Shown piece by piece: positions 36,145 to 43,961 of a stretch of DNA of 64,000 bases. The DNA comes from Paenibacillus zeisoli (GTDB taxonomy: Bacteria; Bacillota; Bacilli; Paenibacillales; Paenibacillaceae), in NCBI RefSeq assembly GCF_003994465.1, contig NZ_RZNX01000001.1, positions 868,001 to 932,000 of the forward strand. Reading direction: 5' to 3'. Numbering within the stretch: position 1 is the stretch's first letter; every line of letters begins with the position of its first letter. The notes below the pieces were generated by a model, which saw only the letters and a program-made list of their open reading frames with translations, ran no database searches and had not been told where the DNA came from. The position numbers and the translations under genes are program-made.

Positions 36145-36807
36145 TTATACACGAACGGTTTTCTCTTTCACTGTGTAAGGAACACGCAGCTTAGGCTCTG
36201 CGGTCTTCCCGTAATTCACGGTCCAAGTAATCACTTTGCCTGCAATCAATACGGCAACAACGGTATACATGGTCTCAAGTACTGGCATATATACCAGAGA
36301 AATTAATAGCACTATAGCATCCAGCACGATAAACACGGTACCGATCTTAATCCCTGTTAATTGACTCAGGACCAGAGATAGAATATCATCCCCGCCTGTC
36401 GCTCCGCCTGCACGAAGAACGACCCCTGCACCGATTCCGGTAAATACCCCAGAAAAGACAGCAGCCACCATCAAATTGTTGTGCAGATCCAAGGTAAACG
36501 GTGAGAACCGATCACACAGCTCATAGAATCCAGAGAATGCAATAGATGCAATCAAGGTATTCAGCAGGAATTTGCGTCCTTTCAGGAATAAAGCCAAGAT
36601 AAATACCGGGATATCCAGTATTAATGCGGTCATAGCCGGCGGGAAATCGAACAAATACTTCCCAAGCAGGGACAGACCGACAAAACCGCCTTCTGACAGA
36701 TGGTTCTGAAAATTAATATGATAATACGTAAACGCCAGTAAAAAAGTACCGATCAGCATCATGAACAACTGTTCCGAATCAACTAGACTTCTCTTCTTTT
36801 TCCTCAT
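36145..36807 (-). CDS. YitT-family membrane protein (short form)
   Basis: 220 aa, six predicted membrane segments. The YitT/DUF161 signature appears as VLRAGGATGGDDILSLVLSQL near residue 125. The C-terminal DUF2179 domain of longer YitT proteins is missing: the protein ends about 25 residues after the last membrane helix. Function is unknown for the family. It is transcribed from a promoter almost 300 bp upstream with a structured leader. Confidence 0.83.
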   Translation of the reverse strand: MRKKKRSLVDSEQLFMMLIGTFLLAFTYYHINFQNHLSEGGFVGLSLLGKYLFDFPPAMTALILDIPVFILALFLKGRKFLLNTLIASIAFSGFYELCDRFSPFTLDLHNNLMVAAVFSGVFTGIGAGVVLRAGGATGGDDILSLVLSQLTGIKIGTVFIVLDAIVLLISLVYMPVLETMYTVVAVLIAGKVITWTVNYGKTAEPKLRVPYTVKEKTVRV

Positions 36808-37103
36808 ACCGAATCCCTCTTATCGTAGTTTGGTTAACCTTACGGCAACTCCCTACGAAGAAGGTCAGTGAGGACATTGTCCTTCGCATTGTCACACTCT
36901 TCTTTCGTGGGATATTAGCCGTACACCGACGTTCCACGAAAGAAGCTAAGTATAAGAGAGATCACAACGTTTCCAAATCGTCCTTTGGGGAATTGTCCTT
37001 CGGGGACACATGGTATCCTGATCCTTTCTTTTTCATTTTGCAAAAACGATTCTTGTGCTCCGAATTTACAGACCTGTCGTTTCTGCTTACTAATCTTATT
37101 ATA
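36808..37103 (-). promoter_or_regulatory. Promoter and long structured leader of the yitT-family gene
   Basis: Minus strand extended -10 TGGTATAAT (TATAAT = complement of 37098-37103), with TTTAGA 17 bp before. This predicts a leader of about 285 nt. The leader contains a perfect 12-bp hairpin CTTCTTTCGTGG/CCACGAAAGAAG with a 23-nt loop (36899-36945), two copies of GAAGGACAAT (about 36866 and 36992), and small hairpins around GGACAATGTCC. No T run follows them. It fits none of the riboswitch classes I know. Two short open frames here (65 and 72 codons) have no RBS. Confidence 0.55.
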
Positions 37104-37217
37104 CCACAGCAATAATCATGTCTAAACAGCTTGTATGTAAAATCAATATTATTTCTGAAAACAATTGTGATAAATTTCATTGCTTTTTATTTTTTTTCAC
37201 AAAGTATCAACTTTCCG

Positions 37218-37260
37218 TGTGACGAGAATCACATTGCGCTTCTTGCTTAGTTTCTATACT
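37218..37260 (+). promoter_or_regulatory. Fnr-activated promoter of hmp
   Basis: Perfect Fnr box TGTGACGAGAATCACA (37218-37233), exactly 21 bp, -10 TATACT (37255-37260), predicted start near 37267. A weaker half-matching box TGTGATAAATTTCATT lies 52 bp further up (37166-37181). Confidence 0.82.
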
Positions 37261-37305
37261 TAGCTAAGAATTCAAGTCCAATTACGGGAAGGAAGAAACA
37301 GTCCA

Positions 37306-38505
37306 ATGTTAGATCAACAAACCATCGATATCATCAAGTCTACCGTTCCTGTTCTCGAGGTACACGGACAAGACATTACTAAGACCTTTTACCAAACGAT
37401 GTTCAGAAATCACCCTGAACTACTTAATATCTTCAATCATGCCAATCAACGTCAAGGCAAACAATCTGCCGCATTAGCAAACGCTGTGTATGCAGCAGCA
37501 GCACACATTGACCGACTGGAAGAGATTCTTCCCGTTGTAGTTCAGATTGCACACAAACACCGGGCACTTGGCATTCTGCCTGAGCATTACCCCATTGTCG
37601 GCCAGAACCTACTTGCAGCAATCAAGACTGTCCTTGGAGATGCAGCTACAGATGAGATTATTGATGCGTGGGGCCGTGCCTACGGAGTCATTGCGGATGC
37701 CTTTATCGGGGTCGAGCAAAAGATGTACGAAGAAGCCGAGCATCAGCCAGGCGGCTGGGAGGGCTTCCGTCCATTTGTGGTCGAACGCAAGGTACGCGAA
37801 AGCGAACTGATTACTTCCTTTTACCTGAAACCGGCAGACAGCAAAGCCATCGCTTCCTTCGAGCCAGGACAGTACATTACTGTTCGGGTTAAGCCGGAAG
37901 GTCAGGAGTTCACCCACCTGCGCCACTACAGCCTGTCGGCAGCCCCTAATCCAGATTATTACCGAATAACCGTGAAGCGGGAGGACGCTGCCGCTGACAA
38001 ACCTGCAGGTGCTGTATCCACTTACTTACACGAATCGGTAGCGGAAGGCAGTGTTCTTGATATCAGTGCACCTGCCGGTGTATTCGTCCTAGACCAGACC
38101 AAAGACACCCCGGTTGTTCTTCTAAGCGGCGGGGTCGGCCTCACGCCTATGGTAAGTATGCTGGAGACGCTTCTCAAAAACAGTCCGGAACGCGAGGTTG
38201 TATATATACATGCTGCACGCAGTGGAGTCTATCATGCGATGAGAGATCATGTAGCTGAATTAACCAGGCAGCATGCCAATCTTAAATCTTACCTAGTCTA
38301 TGAATCACCCGAACAGGATGAAGTTTGCGACAAGACAGGTTATCTTGATCTAGCTTGGCTTCAGCAGGTAACAGATCCGAATTCGGATTTCTATTTCTGC
38401 GGCCCTGTTCCTTTTATGCGGGCTGTCAATGAGGCTTTAAAATCTTGGGGAATCCCTGCTGAGCGGACGCATTTTGAGTTCTTTGGTCCGGCAGATAATT
38501 TATAA
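37306..38505 (+). CDS. hmp: Flavohaemoglobin (nitric oxide dioxygenase)
   Basis: Detoxifies NO to nitrate with O2 and NAD(P)H. 399 aa: globin domain (residues 1-140; FYQTMFRNHPELLNIFN, IAHKHRALGILPEHYP with the haem His), FAD domain (LRHYSLSAAPN) and NAD domain (VVLLSGGVGLTPMVSML; FYFCGPVPFM). RBS GGAAGGAAG upstream. Control by Fnr is unusual compared with the better-known NsrR and ResD control in B. subtilis. A small Crp/Fnr gene converges with it. Confidence 0.96.
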   Translation: MLDQQTIDIIKSTVPVLEVHGQDITKTFYQTMFRNHPELLNIFNHANQRQGKQSAALANAVYAAAAHIDRLEEILPVVVQIAHKHRALGILPEHYPIVGQNLLAAIKTVLGDAATDEIIDAWGRAYGVIADAFIGVEQKMYEEAEHQPGGWEGFRPFVVERKVRESELITSFYLKPADSKAIASFEPGQYITVRVKPEGQEFTHLRHYSLSAAPNPDYYRITVKREDAAADKPAGAVSTYLHESVAEGSVLDISAPAGVFVLDQTKDTPVVLLSGGVGLTPMVSMLETLLKNSPEREVVYIHAARSGVYHAMRDHVAELTRQHANLKSYLVYESPEQDEVCDKTGYLDLAWLQQVTDPNSDFYFCGPVPFMRAVNEALKSWGIPAERTHFEFFGPADNL

Positions 38506-38556
38506 TCTAGCGGAAGTAAGGCTTTCGTTGATTGGATTCATCCTCTAGCCACCAAA

Positions 38557-38600
38557 AAAGAAGCTGATCTTATCCTTCTGCAGGTAAAATCAGCTTCTTT
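38557..38600. terminator. Bidirectional terminator between hmp and the small Crp/Fnr gene
   Basis: 12-bp stem AAAGAAGCTGAT with ATCAGCTTCTTT plus inner pairing (CCTTCTGCAGG), T-rich on both outer sides. Confidence 0.85.
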
Positions 38601-38620
38601 CTGTACCATGCTCGTATTTG

Positions 38621-39118
38621 TCAGTGACCTCTCAAAAGTCGATTAACCGTCTCCCGTCGCACCCCAATCAGCTGGCCAATCTCCTCCTGTGTCAAGAAAT
38701 CGGTTAATGGCACCCCATGAGAATAGCTGTGCATCCACTGTGTTAGCAGCTCTAATCGTTCAGCCGGTGTTCCTACAGTCAGATGATCCAGCCGCTGCTG
38801 CATGAATCTGACCTTCTCCTGAAGCAGACTGGCAACCTCAAGCGGCTTCTTGGGATCTTCTTCGAGCTCGCGGTACCAATCGTCAGCCGGTATAGCTTCA
38901 ACTTCACTTCGTATCAAGGCAATTGCAGTCCCGTGGGTCTCCTTAGGTGATATTAAAGAATGATGCGGAACCGTCTCTCCAGGATATAAAATGTTGAACA
39001 GCACCATGTTCCCATTCTCGTGAAGTCTGGTTACTTTGAAAAGGCCGCTCTTGATTTTGTACAAGTAAGCTCCATCGTCCCCCTGATGAAACAATATCTC
39101 GCCTTTGTGCAAAATCAT
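38621..39118 (-). CDS. Very short Crp/Fnr-family regulator
   Basis: 165 aa, against the family's usual 210-240. It begins inside the cNMP-like beta-roll (HKGEILFHQGDDGAYLYKIKSG), has the dimer helix (LLQEKVRFMQQRLDHL) and the HTH (LTQEEIGQLIGVRRETVNRLLRGH), and stops right after the recognition helix without the usual wing. No cysteines for an Fe-S cluster and no cAMP-pocket motif. The ATG has RBS AAGGGGAG at 6 bp, so the short N-terminus seems real. It converges with hmp. Confidence 0.82.
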   Translation of the reverse strand: MILHKGEILFHQGDDGAYLYKIKSGLFKVTRLHENGNMVLFNILYPGETVPHHSLISPKETHGTAIALIRSEVEAIPADDWYRELEEDPKKPLEVASLLQEKVRFMQQRLDHLTVGTPAERLELLTQWMHSYSHGVPLTDFLTQEEIGQLIGVRRETVNRLLRGH

Positions 39119-39130
39119 GCATATCTCCCC

Positions 39131-40060
39131 TTATCGATTACATTCTAATAACTTCTGTCTATTAAACATACCAATATTTCGGATCGCCTGCTCTGCTTCC
39201 GGCAGCATATAGGCCAGAAAATGAAACACACTCCACATATTGTCCCAGATTTCAAGCGTTACGTCCACACCAGCTTGCTCAGCCTGCTCGCGCAGCCTTA
39301 CCGCATCACTCAGCAGCACTTCCATACTACCAACTTGTATGAAGAGAGGGGGGAGTCCCGTAAGATTCATTCTAAGGGGCGACAAAATTTCAGGAGGCAC
39401 ACTCTGCCAGCTGCTGAGGTAGGCAGCAAGAATTCGCTCATTCCCTTCTAGACTGCCAGTAGGATCCAGCTCTTTGTTAGTCACATAGGAGTCTCCGTCC
39501 AAATGAACAAGATCTGCATGAGGAGATATCATGAAGGCCCCTACAGGAAGGGCTTCTCTCCGATCCCGCAGGGTAATTAAAGTCATAAGAGCCAGGGTTG
39601 CCCCTACAGAATCGCCGCCAAACATAATTTGACTGGCTGAATAACCTTGTTCAATAAGCCAGTAGTAGGCCGTTAAGGCATCTTCATTCGCAGCCGGGTA
39701 AGGATGCTCAGGGGCTAGGCGATACTCAAAGGTTAGTACTTGGACCCCGCTGAAATGCGAAATTCTTGCAGCCATATCCCGGTAAAAGCGGCATGTTCCG
39801 GCGACAAATCCGCCTCCGTGAAAATAAAGCACTACCGGCTTGCTTCCATCCCCACTAATTTCGATTTCGGCCGTACTTACCCATTCCCCATAAAGTCCAT
39901 TCACGTTCACAGGCTTTGTTATTAGTCCCACTATAGTTGGTTGCTCACTTGGAGCCTCAGACATTTCCCGGCGTATCTGTTCCAAGGGGCGCTGCGGATC
40001 GCTCAATTGTTTTAAATATGCTCTAATACCAGCAAGCTGCTGTGGATTTGTTTGTTCCAT
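39131..40060 (-). CDS. Alpha/beta hydrolase, HSL-type esterase/lipase
   Basis: 309 aa, hormone-sensitive-lipase family. Oxyanion motif YFHGGGFVAGT, nucleophile Ser in GGDSVGATLA, a likely acid residue in IWDNMWSVFHFL together with the catalytic His. No signal peptide, so cytoplasmic. It follows a MerR-type gene by 60 bp on the same strand and is likely controlled by it. Substrate unknown. Confidence 0.88.
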   Translation of the reverse strand: MEQTNPQQLAGIRAYLKQLSDPQRPLEQIRREMSEAPSEQPTIVGLITKPVNVNGLYGEWVSTAEIEISGDGSKPVVLYFHGGGFVAGTCRFYRDMAARISHFSGVQVLTFEYRLAPEHPYPAANEDALTAYYWLIEQGYSASQIMFGGDSVGATLALMTLITLRDRREALPVGAFMISPHADLVHLDGDSYVTNKELDPTGSLEGNERILAAYLSSWQSVPPEILSPLRMNLTGLPPLFIQVGSMEVLLSDAVRLREQAEQAGVDVTLEIWDNMWSVFHFLAYMLPEAEQAIRNIGMFNRQKLLECNR

Positions 40061-40120
40061 GGATCTATTCCTCCTACAGGTTTGATATTCTTAATCTAAA
40101 ACCTGTAGTCAAGTACAAGG

Positions 40121-40537
40121 TCAAGCCTGAATTCCTTCCTGAATCCCCAAGGTCTGAAGGACCTGCTGAATCTCCGGATGTTTATGTACGGATTGCAAAT
40201 TGCTCCTCAAATTGCCTAACATATTCATGGTGTTCATTTGCTTTTCTATTTCTTTCTCTATGCTGCTCATTTTCCTGTCTATCAAAGCTAGGAAATCCTC
40301 AATACGAATGCTGTCTTTCCCGGCTTTAAGCGCTTTCCTGATTTCTTTAAGCGTGAAGCCGCATTCCTTGGCTTGCTTGATAAAAGTCAGGCGGGCGAGA
40401 ACCTCTTCCGAATATATGCGATAGCCGGAATCACTCCTAGATGGCGTGTCAATGAGGCCATAATTCTCGTAATACCTAATTGTCTCCATATTCAGCTGGG
40501 CCATTCTTGCCACTTCCCCACGCAACAATCCGCTCAT
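40121..40537 (-). CDS. MerR-family transcriptional regulator
   Basis: 138 aa. N-terminal winged helix (GEVARMAQLNMETIRYYENYGLI; SGYRIYSEEVLARLTFIKQAKECGF) and a coiled-coil dimer helix (IDRKMSSIEKEIEKQMNTMNML). The metal-binding cysteines of CueR or ZntR are absent; a single Cys (KECGF) as in the AdhR/NmlR electrophile-sensing group is present. RBS GAAGGGG 8 bp upstream. It probably regulates itself and the downstream esterase. Confidence 0.86.
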   Translation of the reverse strand: MSGLLRGEVARMAQLNMETIRYYENYGLIDTPSRSDSGYRIYSEEVLARLTFIKQAKECGFTLKEIRKALKAGKDSIRIEDFLALIDRKMSSIEKEIEKQMNTMNMLGNLRSNLQSVHKHPEIQQVLQTLGIQEGIQA

Positions 40538-40638
40538 TACGTATACCCCTTCTCTTATTAACTTAAATATATTTTACCAAATGATGTATCCGGAAGCTAA
40601 GAATCCTTTCCTGTAGCTCTCCCTGGCTTCTTAATACC

Positions 40639-40672
40639 CAAAAAAGAGGCAGCCCTTAAGGCTGCCTTCTTT
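40639..40672 (-). terminator. Terminator of the exopolysaccharide operon
   Basis: Minus strand: GGCAGCC with GGCTGCC (stem extended by AAAG/CTTT), loop of 5 nt, then TCTTTTTTGG. It starts 1-2 bp after the last stop codon of the operon. Confidence 0.85.
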
Positions 40673-40673
40673 G

Positions 40674-41585
40674 TTAGTCATTCCTGAGTGCTGTCTTTGG
40701 CCCATCAAACCGGGTACGCCAGGCTTCATAGCTGTGAACAGCTACACCCGCGAAAGAGTCATGCTTGTCTCCCAAGTTGACCAGCTTGCTCAGTTCCTCA
40801 TCAAGCTTCGTATCAGACTGGGCATAGAAGGATACTCCTTCACCCTCTTGGCTTTGTGCAACCTCGACACCAACCCATACTTTTTTGCCCTGTGCGTCGG
40901 CTTCAGAAAGCATATGTTCAGAAATATCATAGATTTGGTCCGCTTTATCCCGGTAAGCCATGATGGCTAAATAATCAAGCTTGCTGATCATCCATTCACT
41001 CATGGGCTGTTTGCCGCCTCCGTTAGGGTTATTCACCCCGTTCAGCCAGAAGGGAACAGCTGCCCCAACTGCAAGTCCGGCCTCCTTACCGCTCTGACTC
41101 CACGACCTCATATTGCCCATCCACTCCTGAAGCACAACCTTCTGACTGGATTTCCATTGTTTTAACAAATAAGGTTCCACATCGAATTGGACGCCCGCAA
41201 ACTGCTCCTCCGGTTTGGAGCTTGCGTTGTAGTCCTTCACCCAGTTCAGGAATTCATCCGCTTCCCCTTTGTGATCATGGAGAGCCCAGCCGGGTCTGCC
41301 ATTTAAGGCATGCACCTCAATATCTTCCTTCTTGGCTTTGGAGATGAAGCTGCGGTATTGATCCGCAGCTATCTTCTCTCCCACTTGCAGAAATATGATC
41401 TTAACGCCTTGTTCCTTGGAGAATTTCACAATATCATCAGCTTGATTGATGATCAAATCCGTATTCCAAAGCCAAGTGGATTTGGTCTCTGCTGCCGATG
41501 GCTGCCTGTTAAGATAAGGAATAAGCACGACCAAACCCATGATGATGACCAAGAGAGCGAAGATATAACCCTTTTTCTTCATCAT
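40674..41585 (-). CDS. Exported TIM-barrel glycosidase-like protein
   Basis: 303 aa. Uncleaved signal anchor or signal peptide at residues 5-24, then an (alpha/beta)8-like domain. FAGVQFDVEPYL with Asp135 and Glu137 resembles the acidic end of strand 4 in glycoside hydrolases (GH18-, GH114- or GH10-like folds); LDYLAIMAYRD and VWVGVEV match later strands. I cannot place it in a named GH family. Last gene of the operon, 54 bp after the UDP-sugar dehydrogenase. Position suggests processing of the polymer outside the cell. Confidence 0.6.
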   Translation of the reverse strand: MMKKKGYIFALLVIIMGLVVLIPYLNRQPSAAETKSTWLWNTDLIINQADDIVKFSKEQGVKIIFLQVGEKIAADQYRSFISKAKKEDIEVHALNGRPGWALHDHKGEADEFLNWVKDYNASSKPEEQFAGVQFDVEPYLLKQWKSSQKVVLQEWMGNMRSWSQSGKEAGLAVGAAVPFWLNGVNNPNGGGKQPMSEWMISKLDYLAIMAYRDKADQIYDISEHMLSEADAQGKKVWVGVEVAQSQEGEGVSFYAQSDTKLDEELSKLVNLGDKHDSFAGVAVHSYEAWRTRFDGPKTALRND

Positions 41586-41639
41586 AAATAACTTGATCGT
41601 CTGATCCCCCCTCCTGTTACTTGAGCAATATAACGTTGT

Positions 41640-43004
41640 TTAGACAATTAGAGCTGGTTCTTCCTGCTCAACAACCTGCTGTACAGAATGACCAATCTTG
41701 TATACATTCTCGTGAGGGAAATCCTTGAATGCATTTCTTGTATCCAGAATCGGTACACCCAAGTTTGCAATTTCATTATAATTCAGATCACTATGATTCG
41801 TGATAAGTACGATGCAGTCGTATTTCTTGAGCTGTTCCACGTCATACGCAATGCTGCTAACTGTGTTTCCGGTCTTGTCACGGAAAGTTGTAGCATGCGG
41901 ATCGTAATAGCTCACATAAGCGCCGCTGTCTTTAAACAGTTCGTATACTTCAAGTCCTGGGGACTCACGAAGATCGGCAATGTCCGGCTTGTAGGCCATA
42001 CCCAGGATAAGAATGTTCGATTTCTTAACCGATTTGGCGTATTCGTTCAGAATCTTCGAAGTTTTGTTCACAACATAGTAAGGCATGTTGTCATTCGTAG
42101 ATTGAGCAAGCTCAATGAACTGACTGTAGAAACGGAAGCCTTTGGCTTTCCATGAAAGGTACATCGGGTCAAGCGGAATGCAGTGACCGCCGATGCCAGG
42201 GCCCGGATAGAACGGCATGAAGCCGAATGGTTTTGTTTTTGCCGCATCAATAACTTCCCAAATGTCGATACCCATACGGTCACACATCATTGCCATTTCG
42301 TTAATGAAGGCGATATTAACGCTGCGGAATGTGTTCTCGAGCAGCTTGGACATTTCAGCTACTTTTGGAGAAGAAACAGGGACTACGGTCTGGACGTATT
42401 TGCTGTAAAGCGCCTCACCAAGTTTAAGGCAGGCTTCTGTAGTTCCGCCAATAACTTTCGGCGTATTGAATGTATTAAAGCGTGTATTCGATGGATCCAC
42501 ACGTTCCGGAGAGAAGCACAGGAAGAAATCCACTCCAGCTGTATAACCCAGAGCTTCCAGCTCATGTTGAATGAGCTCTTCCGTAGTTCCCGGATAAGTA
42601 GTACTTTCTAGAGTGATCATGATGCCTTTTTTCATATACTTCTTGATTTCATCCACTACAGTCACAATATAGGAGGTATCTGGATCCTGATTCTCACTGA
42701 GCGGCGTCGGCACGCAAATGCTGATCGCGTCGATCTGGCGAATAGTGCTGTAATCTGCAGTCGGCTTGAATCGTCCGGAAGCAATCGCTTCTGCCAGCGT
42801 CTCATTGGAAATGTCGTGAATATAAGATTCTCCACGATATAATTTATCAATCTTGGAGATATCCAGATCAATACCGATGACATGGAATCCCTGCTTAACC
42901 ATCTCTACGGCGAGTGGCAGACCTACATAACCAAGACCCACCACACCAAGTACGGCATTCTTCGATTCAATAGCACCCAATAAGTCATGGTATTCTTTAT
43001 TCAC
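41640..43004 (-). CDS. UDP-sugar 6-dehydrogenase (WbpA/UDP-GlcNAc-dehydrogenase-like)
   Basis: 454 aa, UDP-Glc/GDP-Man dehydrogenase family. NAD motif GVVGLGYVG (residues 20-28), catalytic Lys215 in VSSPKVAEMSKLLENTFR and Cys275 in PGPGIGGHCIPLDP. The overall wording is closer to the UDP-N-acetylhexosamine dehydrogenases (WbpA, WecC) than to Ugd, though this cannot be settled by eye. It makes a uronic acid donor, probably for the glycosyltransferase encoded two genes upstream. 63 bp after the GGDEF-receiver gene. Confidence 0.88.
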   Translation of the reverse strand: MNKEYHDLLGAIESKNAVLGVVGLGYVGLPLAVEMVKQGFHVIGIDLDISKIDKLYRGESYIHDISNETLAEAIASGRFKPTADYSTIRQIDAISICVPTPLSENQDPDTSYIVTVVDEIKKYMKKGIMITLESTTYPGTTEELIQHELEALGYTAGVDFFLCFSPERVDPSNTRFNTFNTPKVIGGTTEACLKLGEALYSKYVQTVVPVSSPKVAEMSKLLENTFRSVNIAFINEMAMMCDRMGIDIWEVIDAAKTKPFGFMPFYPGPGIGGHCIPLDPMYLSWKAKGFRFYSQFIELAQSTNDNMPYYVVNKTSKILNEYAKSVKKSNILILGMAYKPDIADLRESPGLEVYELFKDSGAYVSYYDPHATTFRDKTGNTVSSIAYDVEQLKKYDCIVLITNHSDLNYNEIANLGVPILDTRNAFKDFPHENVYKIGHSVQQVVEQEEPALIV

Positions 43005-43067
43005 AATCTCTCAGCCTCCAATTTATCTATTTGTTTTTTTAATAGGATCATAAGTTTAGAAGAACAC

Positions 43068-43886
43068 TTAATTGAAGCAGCGGCGAATTCTTGCATCAAG
43101 TTCTACCGGGGAGAAAGGCTTCGTAATATAGTCTTCAACTCCGCTTTGGAAGCATTGACTAATCGTCTGCTCTACTTTTTGTTCAGTCAGAACTACAATT
43201 TTCGGCGACTTGTTCACATTCAGCTTTTGAATATGATGGATGTACGGCAGTCCGTCAATTCCATACAGATTCAGTTCTGTAAGTACAAGATCCGGCTTCA
43301 TTTTCTCAATCAGATTAAGAGCCGTGAGTCCATCGTTGGCCTCATAAGTTTCATAGCCTTGCATTTTAAAGCGAATTTGCAGAAATTCACGAATCGTCGG
43401 GTCGTTGTCAACAATGAGGATGCTGCTGCGGGCAGTCTTTGCTTCTTCTCTTGTGAAAATATGAATATCTCCCGACAGACTGCGTCTTGCAGACTCAGCC
43501 ATTTGCTTCATGACAGCTTCAGTCGCTTCTCCTTGTTCTGGGAAGCTGGCCAGCGTAATCCGTGGATCCAGATCCGCTTTGATATCCTGAAGGCGCTGCT
43601 TGAGCAGCAGACCTTCAAAATGCACTGCATCAAGAGTTCGTCCCGGCAGAATCACTGCCAAGGTGTTGTTCTCGTCATCAGTCCAAACCTCAAAGGAAAG
43701 ATCAGGTTGAGCTTCCAGAATCCCACGGACTTGGGCATCTAAATTTGCAGGACCATTCTCGGTGTATAGGAAGATCACTCCGCATACGTCGTGTTTGGTT
43801 CCTTTCACCCATTCCTCGATGTGCTGGTATAAGTTCTCTTGAATACCCCTTTGGAGCGTGGCCGAATTGGGCATTTCAATTCCCAC
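43068..43886 (-). CDS. Degenerate GGDEF domain fused to an atypical receiver
   Basis: 272 aa. Residues about 30-140 look like a GGDEF fold without the signature: DDENNTLAVILPG (69-82) stands where GGDEFAVLLPG is expected, then RLQDI, ITLASFPEQGE and AESARRSL as in the last helices. Residues 155-272 are a receiver with D160, D162, T234 and K256, but Glu204 replaces the phosphoacceptor Asp (LTELNL). The order GGDEF-receiver is the reverse of the common one. Inferred role: non-enzymatic control of the polysaccharide synthase, like degenerate-GGDEF YdaK of B. subtilis. Confidence 0.7.
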   Translation of the reverse strand: MGIEMPNSATLQRGIQENLYQHIEEWVKGTKHDVCGVIFLYTENGPANLDAQVRGILEAQPDLSFEVWTDDENNTLAVILPGRTLDAVHFEGLLLKQRLQDIKADLDPRITLASFPEQGEATEAVMKQMAESARRSLSGDIHIFTREEAKTARSSILIVDNDPTIREFLQIRFKMQGYETYEANDGLTALNLIEKMKPDLVLTELNLYGIDGLPYIHHIQKLNVNKSPKIVVLTEQKVEQTISQCFQSGVEDYITKPFSPVELDARIRRCFN

Positions 43887-43961
43887 CTTTCATTTAGTTT
43901 GAATTTTAGTTGATCGTCTGTAAGCATCACTTCCTTCCCGGGTGGGAAGCATCAAAATTAT

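Noticed and set aside
36915-37180. Two open frames of 65 and 72 codons in the yitT leader
   Set aside because: No RBS, no family likeness, and they overlap the promoter and hairpins that explain the region better.
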